In this document: positions 22,062 through 34,534 of the stretch, one piece after another
Layout of the letters: each line of letters starts with the position of its first letter
Numbering within the stretch: the first letter of the stretch is position 1
Notes under the pieces: generated by a model
Databases searched by the model: none
The model's input: only the letters and a program-made list of their open reading frames with translations
Told to the model about the DNA's origin: nothing
Source of the DNA: Catonia carolina
Lineage: Eukaryota; Arthropoda; Insecta; Hemiptera; Achilidae
Direction of reading: 5' to 3'
Assembly (NCBI GenBank): GCA_035578175.1
Contig: JAQMRL010000001.1
Span: 375,911,220 to 375,975,219 of the forward strand
DNA: 64,000 nt
Position numbers and translations under genes: made by a program

Positions 22062-23209
22062 ACGATAATAAAAAAATAACTATAAAAATTATTTTTAAAA
22101 AATTATAGATGAGAACTATACTAAATTTTTTAAAAATGGCTATGGAAATTTTTAAATTTTTGTTGGTGGTTATTGGATCTTTTGTTAATAATAAATGTGC
22201 AAAAATGTATTAAAATTTTTAGGTGTTTCTTGGTAGCTTTAAAAAAAATACCTAACGTTTTTCAAAAAAAATTATACAAATCTTTATTTCTCACAGTAAC
22301 TGCAGTTTCAGACAACTGCAAAGTTTGTTTATTGTTTGCGAGTATTTAAGTTTGAATTTTATTACAGATATCATGTACTTTTTGTTGGCTGGTCATGTTA
22401 CTAGAATGCTTGCCAGTGGTGTTAAATATTTTATAACCTTGGACTGATTTTTTCGGCTGGGCTGGCCCAGAGACTAGGACAGCTTCTGACAGACTGGTTT
22501 GAACCTCTAATGGTTTTACTAAATAAAACGAGGATTGAGGTGGTTTACGATTGATTACCTTCCTCACCTAGTAAAAGCACCTGTGAAAAGAATCTACTTT
22601 CCACCCTGGAAATAACACCTTCTTTTCATTCACCACAGGGTTTGGCTGTATAATGCGTACTTTAAGTAAATTATTGAAAAGTAATTATCACATTTGTAAC
22701 AGAAATAAATTACAAGCTGTTTACATAATGCTTAATCATTGTGCTTCTGAAAAAAATTAACCATCTGAAAAATATATTAAATATTATTTGTTCTATTGGA
22801 AACACAATTAAAATATTTTAAACAGAACAGTTAAAGGCAAGTAACACTAATTAGCAATCTCTCTGAAAAATGGACTTCATTGTGCTGTCAAGAGTGAGTG
22901 AATAAAGTAAAAATTCCAGGTAGAAGGGAAAGTGATTTTGTGGTGATGTTTATAAATAATTTTAACATATTGATTATATTAATCAATGAGTCAATAAGAT
23001 TAATCATCAGTTGTGTTATTTTATCATCAAAATGACTAGTTTAGCACTGAGCCTAGCCCGTATTCATTTTCAGGTTCAATATCTGCAGTGATTGTTGTTG
23101 GAATACAAATTCTAACTCTTTCTAGCTTACAATTCCAAACACAGATTATCCTGAAACAAAATTTTTTTATAAAAAATATTAGATTTTATGCAGCATAATT
23201 TAAAAAAAA
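22062..23209. other. No gene; family E fragment at ~22492-22660
   Basis: Within this stretch 22492-22660 matches the 5' half of family E (gactggtttgaacctctaat, caccacagggtttggctg) and stops before the 3' half. Nothing else is recognisable. Confidence 0.5.
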
Positions 23210-24135
23210 TCTGGTGTGAAACACTCACACAACTTACTCTTGCCAATGCAAAAAATAAACAATAAACCTAAAATTAGTAATAAAACATTAGAAATAAACA
23301 AAAAACTAACCTTAATAAACATAACCTAATTTTAATCATGAGTGAAAGAAGCAAAATGAAAATCAACCTCAGTTTGGGTTAAAAATACGGAAAATCACTC
23401 TTTCACACTAAACTAGGCTCTGTAGAGAAAAATTCTCTGTATAAAAGTTGTAGATCTTTTTATTTCCTATAAAATTTATTATATACACTTTTGTCGTAAA
23501 ATGCATACTAAGGCCAAAATCTTAAAAAAGTCAATTTTTCACACGTTTTCGTGAGAAAAAAACAGAAAATTGCTAATTACTGCTAAACTAAGCGTTATAC
23601 AAAAAAATGTTTGAAACAAAAGTTGTAGGTTTTCAAATTCTCTACAACTTTTGTTATATAAGTTTTTGCGCTAAAATTTATATTAAAGTAATCTTAAAAA
23701 AACTATTTCTTTTCGTGAAAACAGCCTCACCGAGAATTTCAGCAAACATGGCGCCTACCCTATCTTGTAGAGAATGAAAAATTGAGTAAACCAGGCGATT
23801 TTTAAAAAAATCGTAGGATCAGTTTTTGAGAAAATCGCAAAAAACTGAAAAATTATACGAATAAACTACTATTTCCGGTTGACTGATTTTGATGAAAATG
23901 TTCGTGTCGGGTCCGGTAGTGGTATGTAACTTAAGTTTCAAGTTTCAAGTACATACGATGTTCCGTTCTTGAGATATTTTGTATACACACACACACACAC
24001 AGACCAATCGCTAAAAACATGTTTTTTGGGTTCAGGGGGTCTGAAAACGTATAGATCCGGTGAAAACTCGATTTCGAAAAATCGACATGAAAACAATACT
24101 TTCCTTCCTATATATTCATATAGGCAAGAGAAAGT
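23210..24135 (-). mobile_element. Helentron-like repeat, full length
   Basis: The hairpin terminus (tctggtgtgaaacactcaca) is at the left and ggcaagagaaagt at the right end (24123-24135). The inner subterminal motif near 23230 (aacttactcttgcc) is a one-base variant. A CA tract lies at ~23982-24000. This is a complete copy in the same orientation as those at 32173 and 33687. Confidence 0.6.
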
Positions 24136-25149
24136 AAAAATTAATTTAAATAACTAATAACTTTTACAAAGTAACAAATTTTGCACGAGTTTGAAAATCA
24201 ATAAAGAATTCCTGCTCTCTAGAAGGAAGAAAAGTTTTTTGCTGAATGCCCACACATAATACAGTAAAGTACCAGTACCAGCTGAAGGATTATTTTACAA
24301 ATATTTAAAATGATATAAGTATGATACAAGTGGCATAATATTTTTATCCAGAAATTCAAGCTGATTGAACATGCTTAAATATTCACTCGCAAAAACTTGA
24401 TATGTGCACTACAATACTATACCATGAATACAAAACTATTCAGATTAAAGTAAAAAGTAGTATTAATATCATGAAATGTAATCTTTAAGTAACATAACAC
24501 ACCTTATAATGTTACATGTTTTTAAGAGTAACTTCATTATGGCAGGCAAAGTTCATTTTATAATGCCCCATAGCAGTAAAACATATTTTTTTAAATGTTT
24601 TAGGTTTAAATTGTAATGGTACCCATTATAAGTTTCTTTCTTGATTTTACCATATTAATTCCTGCATTAAATAGTTAAATTCCATTCTGTCTTGAAGTAG
24701 GTATTAACTAAGTAGGTACATAAAGTAATACAATTTCATATGTAGCTGTCAAATTGTATGAAAAATTAGGGAAAAGGAGGTATATAGAGAAGAAAAATCA
24801 TAGTAAAATTTTGAGCTCTGCATGTAAAAAAATATTACAGAACCTGACTGTTATATTTACTATAAACAATTTTTTTTAAAAACATTACATCGCTGAAGTA
24901 TAGGTAAACTATTTGTTATTCATTATTGATGACTACTTTAAAATAGGAAACTCATCTGTTTACATTTTTTTATTGATAGGGTATTTTAATAAATTGCCGA
25001 GAAATATTATCATACATTTTATACAGTATCTTTATTGCTATCGTGTTAGCTCTGAAATGGAAAAATAATACTGAAGAAATTACTCTAAATAGTTTGCACT
25101 ATCACTTGTTTTCACACTGCATAATTTTATTTTATCTTTTATTTTTTAA
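24136..25149. other. No gene recognised
   Basis: No reading frame, RNA or repeat structure could be supported here. Confidence 0.4.
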
Positions 25150-25380
25150 TTTATTCCTAATGCGTACGTGGGAATCTTTACAGCTGAGAACAATAGCAAT
25201 CCCATAGCCCAATGAGATGAGGATGATGATTATGATGTGTAGTATTGTACAGACTCAGGCTGACCATTCCTGGCAGAGTATGGTTAATTATACCCCAACC
25301 ATCAAACTACACTGGTAACCACTGTCTAGTATTCAAATTCTATATAAGTAAACTAGGTACCTTTACTAGGATTTACACTG
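25150..25380 (-). repeat. SINE family D, truncated at the tRNA-like head
   Basis: Matches the body of the family (cccaatgagatgaggatgat, cagactcaggctgacc, aaccactgtctagtattcaa, tttactaggattt) but stops before the tRNA-like head that other copies show to its right. Confidence 0.65.
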
Positions 25381-25399
25381 CATAATTAAAATCTTTTAC

Positions 25400-27189
25400 T
25401 GATTAGTATGGTTCACTACGTACCCTTTTTTCTTAAAAGTGATGATCCTTCTTATGAAATGATTTTTTTTGTATAGAATAAGAAATAAAAATAAAATGTT
25501 AAGAACATCAACTGTTAATAATAACTAGTAAAAAACCATAGGAATTTTAAATTAAATTTTATTTGATAAAATTTATTGTAAACCTGACCTCGGTAAATAT
25601 ATTGGATGAAAGAAGTCTTGTTTGCATGGATTGTGAATGACATTTTGTAAGTGCATTTTGCACTTGATTTTTTGCACTTGCATTTTGCAGCATTTGATTG
25701 CTGCCAATTACTGCTGAGAGCCATCATGTGGAACTATCAGTAGGTAAACAATATTAATAACAGATGGCGTTGTCGTAGTCAACAGGTACTGTAAGCGAGC
25801 CACCTGTTGACCTTGGCTTCTCTACACTTGTTTTGTTTGGCGATGCAGGAACAAGACGTGTGAAATGTTGGGAGTGATACGATAAGTCGTTCGAATTGAA
25901 CTGTTTGTTTATATGCGGTAGTTTTTTTTGTACTTTTGCAGTAAGTTTATGTAATGTCGATGATCACCTGAATGTAAGTTTATTATGTATTTATTAAATA
26001 TTTTAAAAGTTTTTTCTATTTTTTTTTATTAGTAACGGTGTGCATTCTTAGTGCTTAGAAGAATTTCTGAACCTTTTGTGTCCGGTTTGTCAACAGATTG
26101 AAAGAAAAAATGTAAATGTCATAAAAGTTGTACTGTATTACCAAAAAGATATTTGTAATTTTCTTTTACGCTCTACAGGGATTTTATACGTATGGTACTT
26201 TGTGCATTTAATTTTGTCTTCAGAACCTATGTTGCGGAGCATAACAGGTGTATTTCACAATGCAGTACGTACTAGTATAATGTATAGCAAATGATGCACG
26301 CAATGCATGTTGCAGCAATAAATATATTTGTAACTTCCTTACTATTTATAAAGTATTTTATATCATCTTAAAGATTGGTTTCATTTAAGTCACTTAATTG
26401 TGTCGCTTTGACTGAAATAATGGTATAGGCTTCCGTTTATTAGTCACTGTTCCTGAGAAATTTATTGACCGCTTTGTAACATAATATTGAACTGCAGTAC
26501 TGATAAATTTAAGCATTTGTATCCTATTGTATTACACAAAAACTTAAGCAGTTTTAATTTAATATTAGTTCTCTCCACAAATGAAATTAAATTAAAAATG
26601 AGTTGATTTTTAAAAAGATTTAGTTTGCTGTTCTGAATCCAAAACTCCTGTGTACTTAAACAGTACAGAGTTGTAATGGTGAAAACCATTAATTTTTGTA
26701 GCAATTTTTATCTGTTAGTAATTTATGCTAAAGTTAATCAATTACAGTTATTACTTTCTAAGAATAATATACTAAATTGTATGGCATTACTGCCGGAAGA
26801 AACCAAAATATCTTAGTTCTTTTGTAATTACAAGTTCTTTGAGTACAAGAGGAAATATCCTTAGTTAAGATACATCTTGTTCCTGTTTTACTATATGCTT
26901 GTTAAGGAGTATAGGATTGTTAGATATTCATATTGTTTTTGAAAGAATTATAATCAGATCAAAATGGAGGGGGGGAGGGGATTAGTTCTGCTTGAAAGAT
27001 ATAAAAAAGTCAGTGTAATAAGTATTTAATATAACATGCTCATTCTCGGATGGTTTGCTTTTGATTTGACGTGTTTGGGGAAAATTATTGGGTGATATTC
27101 AAGGGAATCTAGGTAATCTGAGTTAGACCATAAATGTTTCTTATCCAAGAATGTAAATATAACGAAAGAAAGTACATTACACAATGCTG
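25400..27189. other. No gene proven; possible promoter or untranslated exon at ~25740-25980
   Basis: The segment 25740-25980 is richer in G and C than its surroundings. It has a 10 bp perfect hairpin (gtcaacaggt/acctgttgac, 25778-25811) and a good splice donor (gaatgtaagttta, ~25972). It might be the untranslated first exon feeding the coding exon at 31498, but no transcript evidence is available. Short frames such as 26076-26294 look random. Confidence 0.25.
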
Positions 27190-27600
27190 TGTTTTATAAT
27201 CATCATTGTCATAATTTTGTAGCTGTACAGCCCTTGGTGGGCTTTAGGTTCCTTCAATCCTCTCTGCCAATTACTAGAACCCTCCATCCTCTCACACCCA
27301 TAAAAATGAAATCATTTGTGCGACATCATCTGTCCACCTCTTTTTAGGATGGCTCTTCCTACTTTTCTTGTACAGACTTTCTTTCTATATCACCCTAACC
27401 AAATTCATTGACTCCATTCCCTGTATGTGCCTTAATTGTCATAATTTAGGCCATTATGAAACAGCCCATGTCTGGATTCTATGAAAAATTCATTACTTCA
27501 TTTTTACATATCCCGTAAGTCTTATCTCCTTCCTTTACTAGTCCAAAAATTTCCCTTAAAGTCTTCATTTCAAACCTTCTTAGCATGTGTAATCAGTTTT
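27190..27600 (-). pseudogene. LINE ORF2 C-terminal remnant
   Basis: On the minus strand one sees PKKRWTDDVAQMISFLW and WRVLVIGREDWKEPKAHQ in nearby frames. This is the pattern GRPxxRWxDDI...RExWK found at the end of many non-LTR reverse transcriptases. Stops and shifts interrupt it. Only this 3' part is present, as expected for a 5'-truncated insertion. Confidence 0.65.
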
Positions 27601-27889
27601 TGACGTAGTCTACATTCCACAGCCAAAGGTGACAGCTAGGTACACCAAACACATTTATATATTTTCATTTTTGTGTTCCTACTTATTAATTTATTCTTGA
27701 GCAATTTGACATTGGCAAAGTGGGCTCTATTTCCCAGTTGAATTCATTGTTGTATTGAATCACTTGATGGTGTGAAGGTAACTCTATGTGGATCCTCCCA
27801 CCTCCACTGGAGAATATGGATTTGTGGATATTATAGTAAGCTTGGAGTTTTAAAATATGTTTTGTTGTCTTTATATTGCAACAAATATA

Positions 27890-28256
27890 TTTTTTTTGTT
27901 CTTAACGTGTGCACATTGCAATCTGTTCAATATAAAACAGTAAGCCACCCCATGACCCAATGAGATGAGGATGATTTGTATGACATGTAAATGCGGTAAG
28001 TCTTGTACAGACTCAAGCTGACAATTTCCGAGAAAGTATGGTTAATTGAACCTCAACCATCAAAATACACCGAAACACCAGTTCACCAAAGTACACTGAC
28101 TCAATGGTTACCGATGTAACCACCGTCTAGTATTCAAAGCCATATAAAAGTAAAATTAACTACCTTTACTAGAATTTGAACCATGGAACCTTCATCTCTG
28201 AAAATCAGCTGTTAAACAGCTGACTCATGGTGGTGATGTCTTTACCTGTAGACCAA
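27890..28256 (-). repeat. SINE family D
   Basis: From the plus-strand T-rich end (tttttttgttcttaacgtgt) through cccaatgagatgaggatg and tagtattcaaagccat to the head at ~28150-28256 (gaaccatggaacc, aacagctgactcatgg). The outermost head bases (cccaccggg in copy 43832) are degraded. Confidence 0.7.
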
Positions 28257-29469
28257 TAGAAAAGATTATTTCTAATCAATATTGGTGGGTATAAATTTTT
28301 AACAATAAAATATACTACGTGAAATTTTAATCTGTTTTTGTATGGATTTGTTATAAACATTTTCTATAATGGATAAGTTAAACTTCAAGTTCGACCAGTA
28401 TGACCTCAGTAGATTGCAGATACTCAAATTGTTAAATTACCCTATAATTATTTCTATATGTGATTCGCCATGTAAAAACTGAATTTTTTGTTTATGGAGT
28501 AGGTGTTTTGGTAGATTGACTACTGAGGTAAAATATGGTACATTTACTTTGTTCTAGTTATGTTAGTGATTCTCAAAATTTCTAACAAGGAAATGTAAAA
28601 TTTTTACTATGACTTGCAAACTTGTTTCACATGTTATAGAATTTCTCAATAATCCAACAAGGTCCTAATGAAATATGATCTAATTCCAGTTTGTGTTGGG
28701 TGTGAACAAATTATAAAATATTTATTTTTCTTTATAAATGTATTACTTCCTTTTCATTCAATTATTCGCAAGAGTATTAAATTTGATTTTTTGGTCACGT
28801 TATTTTTTGCCTGTTTACTGTAGTGTACTATATTATAGTAAACAGGTTAGAAATAGAATTTTTAAATTATATAATGAGAGCTCAGTCAGTGGCATTGGTT
28901 GATTGATTGATTCACTAATTTAAAACTGTAGTTTTTTAATGTGCTTAAAACTTGATCAAAAAGTTTATCCTATTTTGTTAATTTTTTGAATCTCATAACA
29001 CTGCAGATTTAGAGAGCATATTGTATTATTTCATCCTGACTTACTCAGCTAACAGGTCCCACCATTGAATGAGTTTTAGGAGTCTTAACTAAGACAGGTC
29101 ACAATTTAAGACTGTGTCAATCAACCTTTTGGTATTTCATTCCAAACATTGAGCCTCTTGTATCGGGTTTTGTTTGTGAAGTTAATGTGGAACGCAGTTT
29201 CTCCTCTTCTTTCGTATACTCTGCTCTCAGGTCTTCCCTATAAATCCCCAAGTTGCATAGATGTTTCCTTTGGTGGCAATGTTCCATTGGTACGTGATTA
29301 CTAAGGTGAAGTTTGAGAGTTTTCCTGGGTAGGTAATTTTAATTTCCCGTTGATGACTTTATCACTAATTGGTGGCAATTTTAATTGCGGTATATCATTT
29401 TCCTATGTTTGTCCGTCACATCCAGATATCGGAAACTACGAGAGATAACAACAAATGGTTTTTGGTTTT
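28257..29469. other. No gene recognised
   Basis: 28257-28990 is AT-rich and featureless. 28990-29440 is somewhat more balanced in composition and may be repeat-derived, but I could not assign it. Confidence 0.35.
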
Positions 29470-29625
29470 GTAATTTACACAGAAAGTTAGTTAGCCTGGA
29501 TTGGGTTTGAAGTTCTGGTTTCAACCAGAAGTGACCCAAAACCGGAAGTCAAGAAATTAAAGTCGGAATTTGGAAACAAAAATAGTGTCATTCAATTCCT
29601 CTTAAAGAGTAGCTTTCTTACTTAG
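29470..29625 (-). repeat. Inverted copy of the 10336-10800 repeat
   Basis: gggtttgaagttctggtttc, gtgacccaaaaccggaagtc and ttggaaacaaaaatagtgtc are inverse complements of motifs in the tandem repeat at 10336-10800. About one and a half units are present. Confidence 0.65.
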
Positions 29626-30189
29626 CTTTTATTTTCCTCAGGAAGGATAACCCCAAGTTAAGAGAACACACATGTGACTTCTCGGGCCGACTTGTTTTCT
29701 TTAGAAAAAATTTCCACCAGCCATGAGACATCTTGTCTCATGAAAGAGATTTTTACTGAGTAATTAATATTATTGCTATAAAAAAGTAGCCTACCTAACG
29801 GTTAACCATTGTTTTATAATATTTATTTGTTATGGTGTTTGAGATTAATGACTGAACTCAATAAGATTAATTTCTAGATAAGGAAAGATAAGATTAGTAT
29901 CTATTTTAGAATAATACAACATAATTATACGTATAATATCAAAACTTGATTATATGGTGCCAATATTTAACTATTACCTATATCTAAAACAAGAAAGAGA
30001 TAACAACCAACTCTTGAAAATGTGCTGTTTTTTTTTGTTTTTGCATTTTGTTCTAAAATTTTCAGTAGTCTACCTGTTAGTAGTTGTACTGTAACCACCA
30101 AACAATTAAATTACAGAGTAACTGCACTCGGACTATGCGTTCGCTTATTATTAATCTCAGGGAGGTGCTTTTTTTTTTTTTATTGTTTT

Positions 30190-30375
30190 AATTCATTTAT
30201 TTAACGTTGCATCAACTACATCGGTCATTAGCGACGACGTTGAGGTGTAACTTTTTTGTACAATGGAGGATGAAATGATATTTTGTAACGTATGAAAATA
30301 TGCCTGCCTGAGTGGGATGTGGGATTCGAACCCAGGACCGCATGATGAGAGGCGAGCACGCTACCAACTGCTTTA
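30190..30375 (-). repeat. tRNA-derived SINE, family C
   Basis: On the minus strand the head reads gttggtagcgtgctcgcctc ... tcctgggttcgaatcccac, a clear A-box/B-box pair. The body continues to the shared SINE tail (atcaactacatcggtcatta on the plus strand). A close relative lies at 57640-57822. Confidence 0.75.
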
Positions 30376-30554
30376 TATAAACTTGTTTATTGCTTTTTCT
30401 AGTTTCACATTGTACAGTACAAAATACCAATTTTCAAAATTACAGCTCTTTAGGAAGATACACAAAAAATATTTATTATTTTAGGGTAATTAACCCTTTT
30501 TGAAAAAAAAAATTGTTAAAATTTGAAATACTGAGCTCGTGCTCTCAACTGGAC

Positions 30555-30912
30555 GTGTCCGACCGGCAAACACTCCCTCGCGTGATCCAATTTCAGGATA
30601 CAGCCAGGCGGGAAGGTTGATTGGGGCGGTACGTCTGCCAAATACAGCTCAGCGAGGAAAGACACCTTGCATAGAGTAAAAGAGCAAATGCCGGTTTGAT
30701 CCTGATGACCAGTACGCATAGGGGCTGCGAAACCACGACTTTTGATCCTCTTGCCTTGAAGAGATTTCATCAAGGGGTGTCAGAAAAGTTTCTGCAGGGG
30801 TAACTGGCTTGTGTTGGCCAAGCGTTCATAGTGATGTCGCTTTTTGATCCTTCAATGTCGGCTCTTCCTATAATTGTGAAGCAGAATTCGCCAAGCATCG
30901 GATTGTTCACCG
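30555..30912 (+). rRNA. Fragment of eukaryotic large-subunit rRNA (domain V region), diverged
   Basis: This stretch contains the conserved sequence order of the peptidyl-transferase part of nuclear LSU rRNA. The order is gattggggcggtacgtctgc (~30619-30638), gtgtcagaaaagtt (~30777), taactggcttgt (~30801), ccaagcgttcatagtgatgt (~30818), cgctttttgatcc, aatgtcggctcttccta (~30854), gcagaattcgccaagc and ggattgttcacc (to 30911). It breaks off at both sides, so it is a fragment and not a functional gene. It is much richer in G+C than its flanks. Several positions differ from the usual arthropod sequence in the G/C direction, which is unlike simple decay. It may come from another eukaryote or be an rRNA-derived retroposon. 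Confidence 0.8.
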
Positions 30913-31497
30913 CCATTTGTATTTACTTTTCCTAAGTGTCACTTGTTGAACCGTCTACCAATTTGTAGAGCTGTTGGTTTTTGGGAATATCGAGATAGTA
31001 TATAAATATTGCATTAAGGTAGGAAACCTCTTTTTAAACAAACTCAGTCTGTTTCCTGGGTAATAACACTGTAAATGCACAACAATCTCACCATTATGTA
31101 CAATAAATTTAGAGCTTCTATTTTGTAATAAATTTATTATATAAAATAAAATAAATTTTAAGCTGCAGGATGCATTGTAAGGATTTATTTGAATGAAAAT
31201 AAATTTAGAGATTCGAATTGTAGACATGAAAATCACTGGAGAATTTTGCTTCATTTTCATACTGTTGAGTAGAATTTCAAAAATTAATTTTAAAAATGTT
31301 GTACTGACGGTATTACAAGTCTCTTAAATAATTATTATGTACTTAACACAGGAAAGTTATTTTAAATCACAAAACTAACATCTGTTTGTATTTTTACTGA
31401 AAGTGGTTTTTAATAAAACTGGAAAGTACAATACAAATTTTATTGATTTTATTTAAAAAAGATAGATAATGATGCTTTTGTTTTATAATGTTAACAG

Positions 31498-31595
31498 ATG
31501 GAGGCTTCAGAACTGAGTATATTAGAGCAAACTCATATCCTGAACGTTCTTCAAAGAGACGATTTGATAAGATCAAAACGAGAAATTCATGTCAT
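31498..31595 (+). CDS. First coding exon of a possible synaptotagmin-like/exophilin Rab effector
   Basis: The sequence aacag|ATG at 31494-31500 and the strong donor gtaagt at 31596 delimit a 98-base open exon (32 codons plus 2 bases). It begins MEASELSILEQ and continues ILNVLQRDDLIRSKRE. The pattern Ile-Leu-x-Val-Leu-Gln-Arg-Asp followed by a charged helix matches the first helix of the Rab-binding domain in synaptotagmin-like proteins, where the motif precedes Lys/Glu-rich residues. Such proteins tether Rab27-type vesicles. The next exon was not found in this window, so introns must be long. The splice signals are convincing. The family assignment is an inference from one helix. Confidence 0.45.
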
Positions 31596-31599
31596 GTAA

Positions 31600-32017
31600 G
31601 TTTTAAATTTTAGTTATTTATTACTAAAATTTATTAAAATAACTGTACTGTAATGAGTGTAATGGATTTTACTGTGTTTCTGTAGTCTACGAAAGGGTAT
31701 AAAAATGAGTTCGCTTTGTTACGTTACCCACTTATTGTAATTTTTATTTTTAAAACTTCAGTCATTTTTATTTTAAAAATATTTAAGTACTAGATATAGT
31801 GTAAAGTAGCAAATACACTTGTGCTGTTCACAGTTTATTGCTAGGTTTAGAGGGATGGTTTAAATTAGCTGGTTTAATGTTTTCCACTATTTTACTCTAC
31901 ACTTTCTCTATGTGTCACTTTAAGAACACTAATTCCAATTTTTAGAACTGTAGCCCTTCAGAAAGGTGTAGAAATAGTTTGTATTTCTTTACGATTGTCA
32001 TTTCCTTTTTATGTTAA
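31600..32017. other. No gene recognised; presumed intron
   Basis: Lies directly behind the donor at 31596 and carries no recognisable exon or repeat. Confidence 0.4.
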
Positions 32018-32172
32018 GCTTGTTGGGGTTGTGGTTAGTGCAAGTTGCTTCTACTCCGGGGGTTCTGGGTTTGATTCCCAGTTTGGTCTGGCATTTTTTT
32101 ATTATTAATTTTCATCTGTCGCCATTTGTCATCAAAATGCTTAACAGTCCGATGTAAAACCAAAAGAAAAAA
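32018..32172 (+). repeat. tRNA-derived SINE, family B
   Basis: The head is ggttgtggttagtgcaagtt ... ctgggtttgattcccag, and the tail runs to cagtccgatgtaaaac and an A-rich end. The Helentron-like copy at 32173 starts exactly at the A-rich tail. The family's best copy is 58046-58205. Confidence 0.7.
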
Positions 32173-33079
32173 CCTGGTGTGAAACACTCACACAACTTTC
32201 TGCCAATTCAAATAATGACCAATATAACCTAACATTAGTAATAAAACATTAGAAATATACAAAAAAATAACCTCGAAAAACAAAACCTTATTTTAATCAT
32301 GAGTGAAAAACGCAAAATGAAATTCATCCTTAGTTTGGCTTAAAAATACGGAAAATTTCATGCTAAACCAGACACTGTAGAGAAAAATGCTCTAAATAAA
32401 AGATTTAGAGCTTTTAATTTCCTATAAATATGATTATATACACTTTTGTCGTAAAGTGCATACTAAGGCCGAAATCTTAAAAAAATTGATTTTTCACACG
32501 TTTTTGTGAGAAAAAACAGAAAATCGCTAATTACTGCTAAACTAAGCGTTATACAAAAAAAGTTTGAAATTAAAGTTGTAGAATTTTAAATTGTCTACAA
32601 CTTTTATTATATAAATTTTTGTGCTAAAATACATATTAAAGCTGCAATCTTAAAAAAAAAATGTTTTACGTGAAAACAGCCTCACCCAAAATTTCAGCAA
32701 ACATGGCACCTACCCTATCTTGTAGAGAATAAAAAATTTAGTAAATGAGGCAATTTCAAAAAAAAATCGTAGGACCAGTTTTTGAGAAAATTGAAAAAAA
32801 GTGAAAACTTACACGAATAAACTACTACTTCCGGTTGACTGATTTTGATGAAAATGTTCGTGTCGGGTCCGGTAGTGGTATGTAACTTAAGTTTCAAGTT
32901 CATACGATGTTTCGTTCTTGAGATATTCTGTTCACACACACACAGACCAATCGCTAAAAACATGTTTTTTGGGTTCAGGGGGGTCTGAAAATGTGTAGAT
33001 CCGGTGAAAACTCAATTTCAAAAAATCGACATGAAAACAATACTTTCCTTCCTATGTATTCATATAGGCAAGAGAAAGT
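32173..33079 (-). mobile_element. Helentron-like repeat
   Basis: It begins with the hairpin terminus ctggtgtgaaacactcacac at the left and ends ggcaagagaaagt at 33067-33079. It has a short CA tract (~32934-32944), so the microsatellite has contracted relative to the other copies. Confidence 0.6.
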
Positions 33080-33124
33080 AAAAATATGCTGTAGTTTTTC
33101 TTTTCAACAAGTAAGGAATATCTC

Positions 33125-33197
33125 ACTCCTCGTTTTACTTAGTAAAGCCTCTAGAGGTTCAAACCAGCCTTTTGGCTGATGACCTAAACAACAACAA
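33125..33197 (-). repeat. Family E fragment (5' end only)
   Basis: The plus strand reads cctcgttttacttagtaaag, ctctagaggttcaaaccagc and gatgacctaaacaac, the inverse complement of the first ~75 bp of family E. It lies just behind the Helentron-like copy. Confidence 0.7.
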
Positions 33198-33686
33198 GTA
33201 AGGAATAAATGTGCCATATTTTTATCTCTAGGTGATAAGGAAGTTAGAGATTTAGTGATAAATGACTTAGTAAGTTTTTTATTAATTTTTTAATAAAGTC
33301 ATAAAGAATTTATTCTAGAGGTTGTACTAATTTATGAAATTAGTGGTTAGTGACATATTATAACATTTTTTATTAGTGATGTGTAAACACATATCCATTT
33401 AATGGTGAAGTGCTACTTAAACTCTGTACTTGTATGAGACAGCAAAAATTTTAAATTGTTACTGAAAAACATTGGTTATTTCTATTGTAACATTTCTTTC
33501 TAATGATGACTCAATAATTCAAAGAGTTTAAAAAATCACATCTCCATTGTGTCAAGATATCATTACCAATTCACAATACTGTTCACTTTTGATTTTTCTT
33601 GATTCCTTCTAGTTAATTAATTCCTCTGTCTAATCTGTTGAACTCTTTTTCATGTTGATGAATAATTGAAGTTATTAATAAAAAAA
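33198..33686. other. No gene recognised
   Basis: AT-rich spacer between two Helentron-like copies with nothing recognisable. Confidence 0.4.
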
Positions 33687-34497
33687 TCTGGTGTGAAACA
33701 CTCACACAACTTTCTCTTGCCAGTGCAAATAATTAACAATAAACCTAACATTAGTAATAAAACATAAGAAATAAACAAAAAAACTAACCTCAAGAAACAT
33801 AACCTAATTTTAATCATGAGTGAAAGACGCAAAATGAAAATCAACCTCAGTTTGGCTTAGAAATACGGAAAATCACTCTTTCTCTCTAAACTAGGCTCTG
33901 TAGAGAAAAATGCTTTAAGTAAAAGTTGTAGATCTTTTAATTTTCTATAAATTTAATTATATACACTTTTGTCGTAAAATGCATACTAAGGCCGAAATGT
34001 TAAAAAAATCGATTTTTCTCACGTTTTCGTGAGAAAAAATCAGAAAATCGCAAATTACCGCTAAACTAAGCGTTATACAAAAAAATGTTTGAAATAAAAG
34101 TTGTAGGTTTTTAAATTCTCTACAACTTATATTATATAACGTTTTGCGCTAAAATGCATATTAAAGCCGCAATCTTAAAAATAAAATGTTTTTACGTAAA
34201 AACAGCCTCACGCAGAATTTCAGCAAACATGGCGCCTACCCTATCTTGTAGAGAATAAAAAATTGAATAAACCAGGCGATTTAAAAAAAATCATAGGACC
34301 GGTTTTTGAGAAAATCGCAAAAAAGTGAAAAATTATAGGAATAAACTAAGTTACTACTACTTCCGGTTGACCGATTTTGATGAAAATGTTCGTGTCGCGT
34401 CCAGTAGTGGTATGTAACTTAAGTTTCAAGTTTCAAGTTCGTACGATGTTCTGTTCTTGTGATATTCTGTTCACACACAGACACAGACACACACACA

Positions 34498-34534
<37 letters not shown>

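Noticed and set aside
30516..30773. An 85-residue minus-strand frame
   Set aside because: It is antisense to the LSU rRNA fragment, whose higher GC content lowers the stop frequency.
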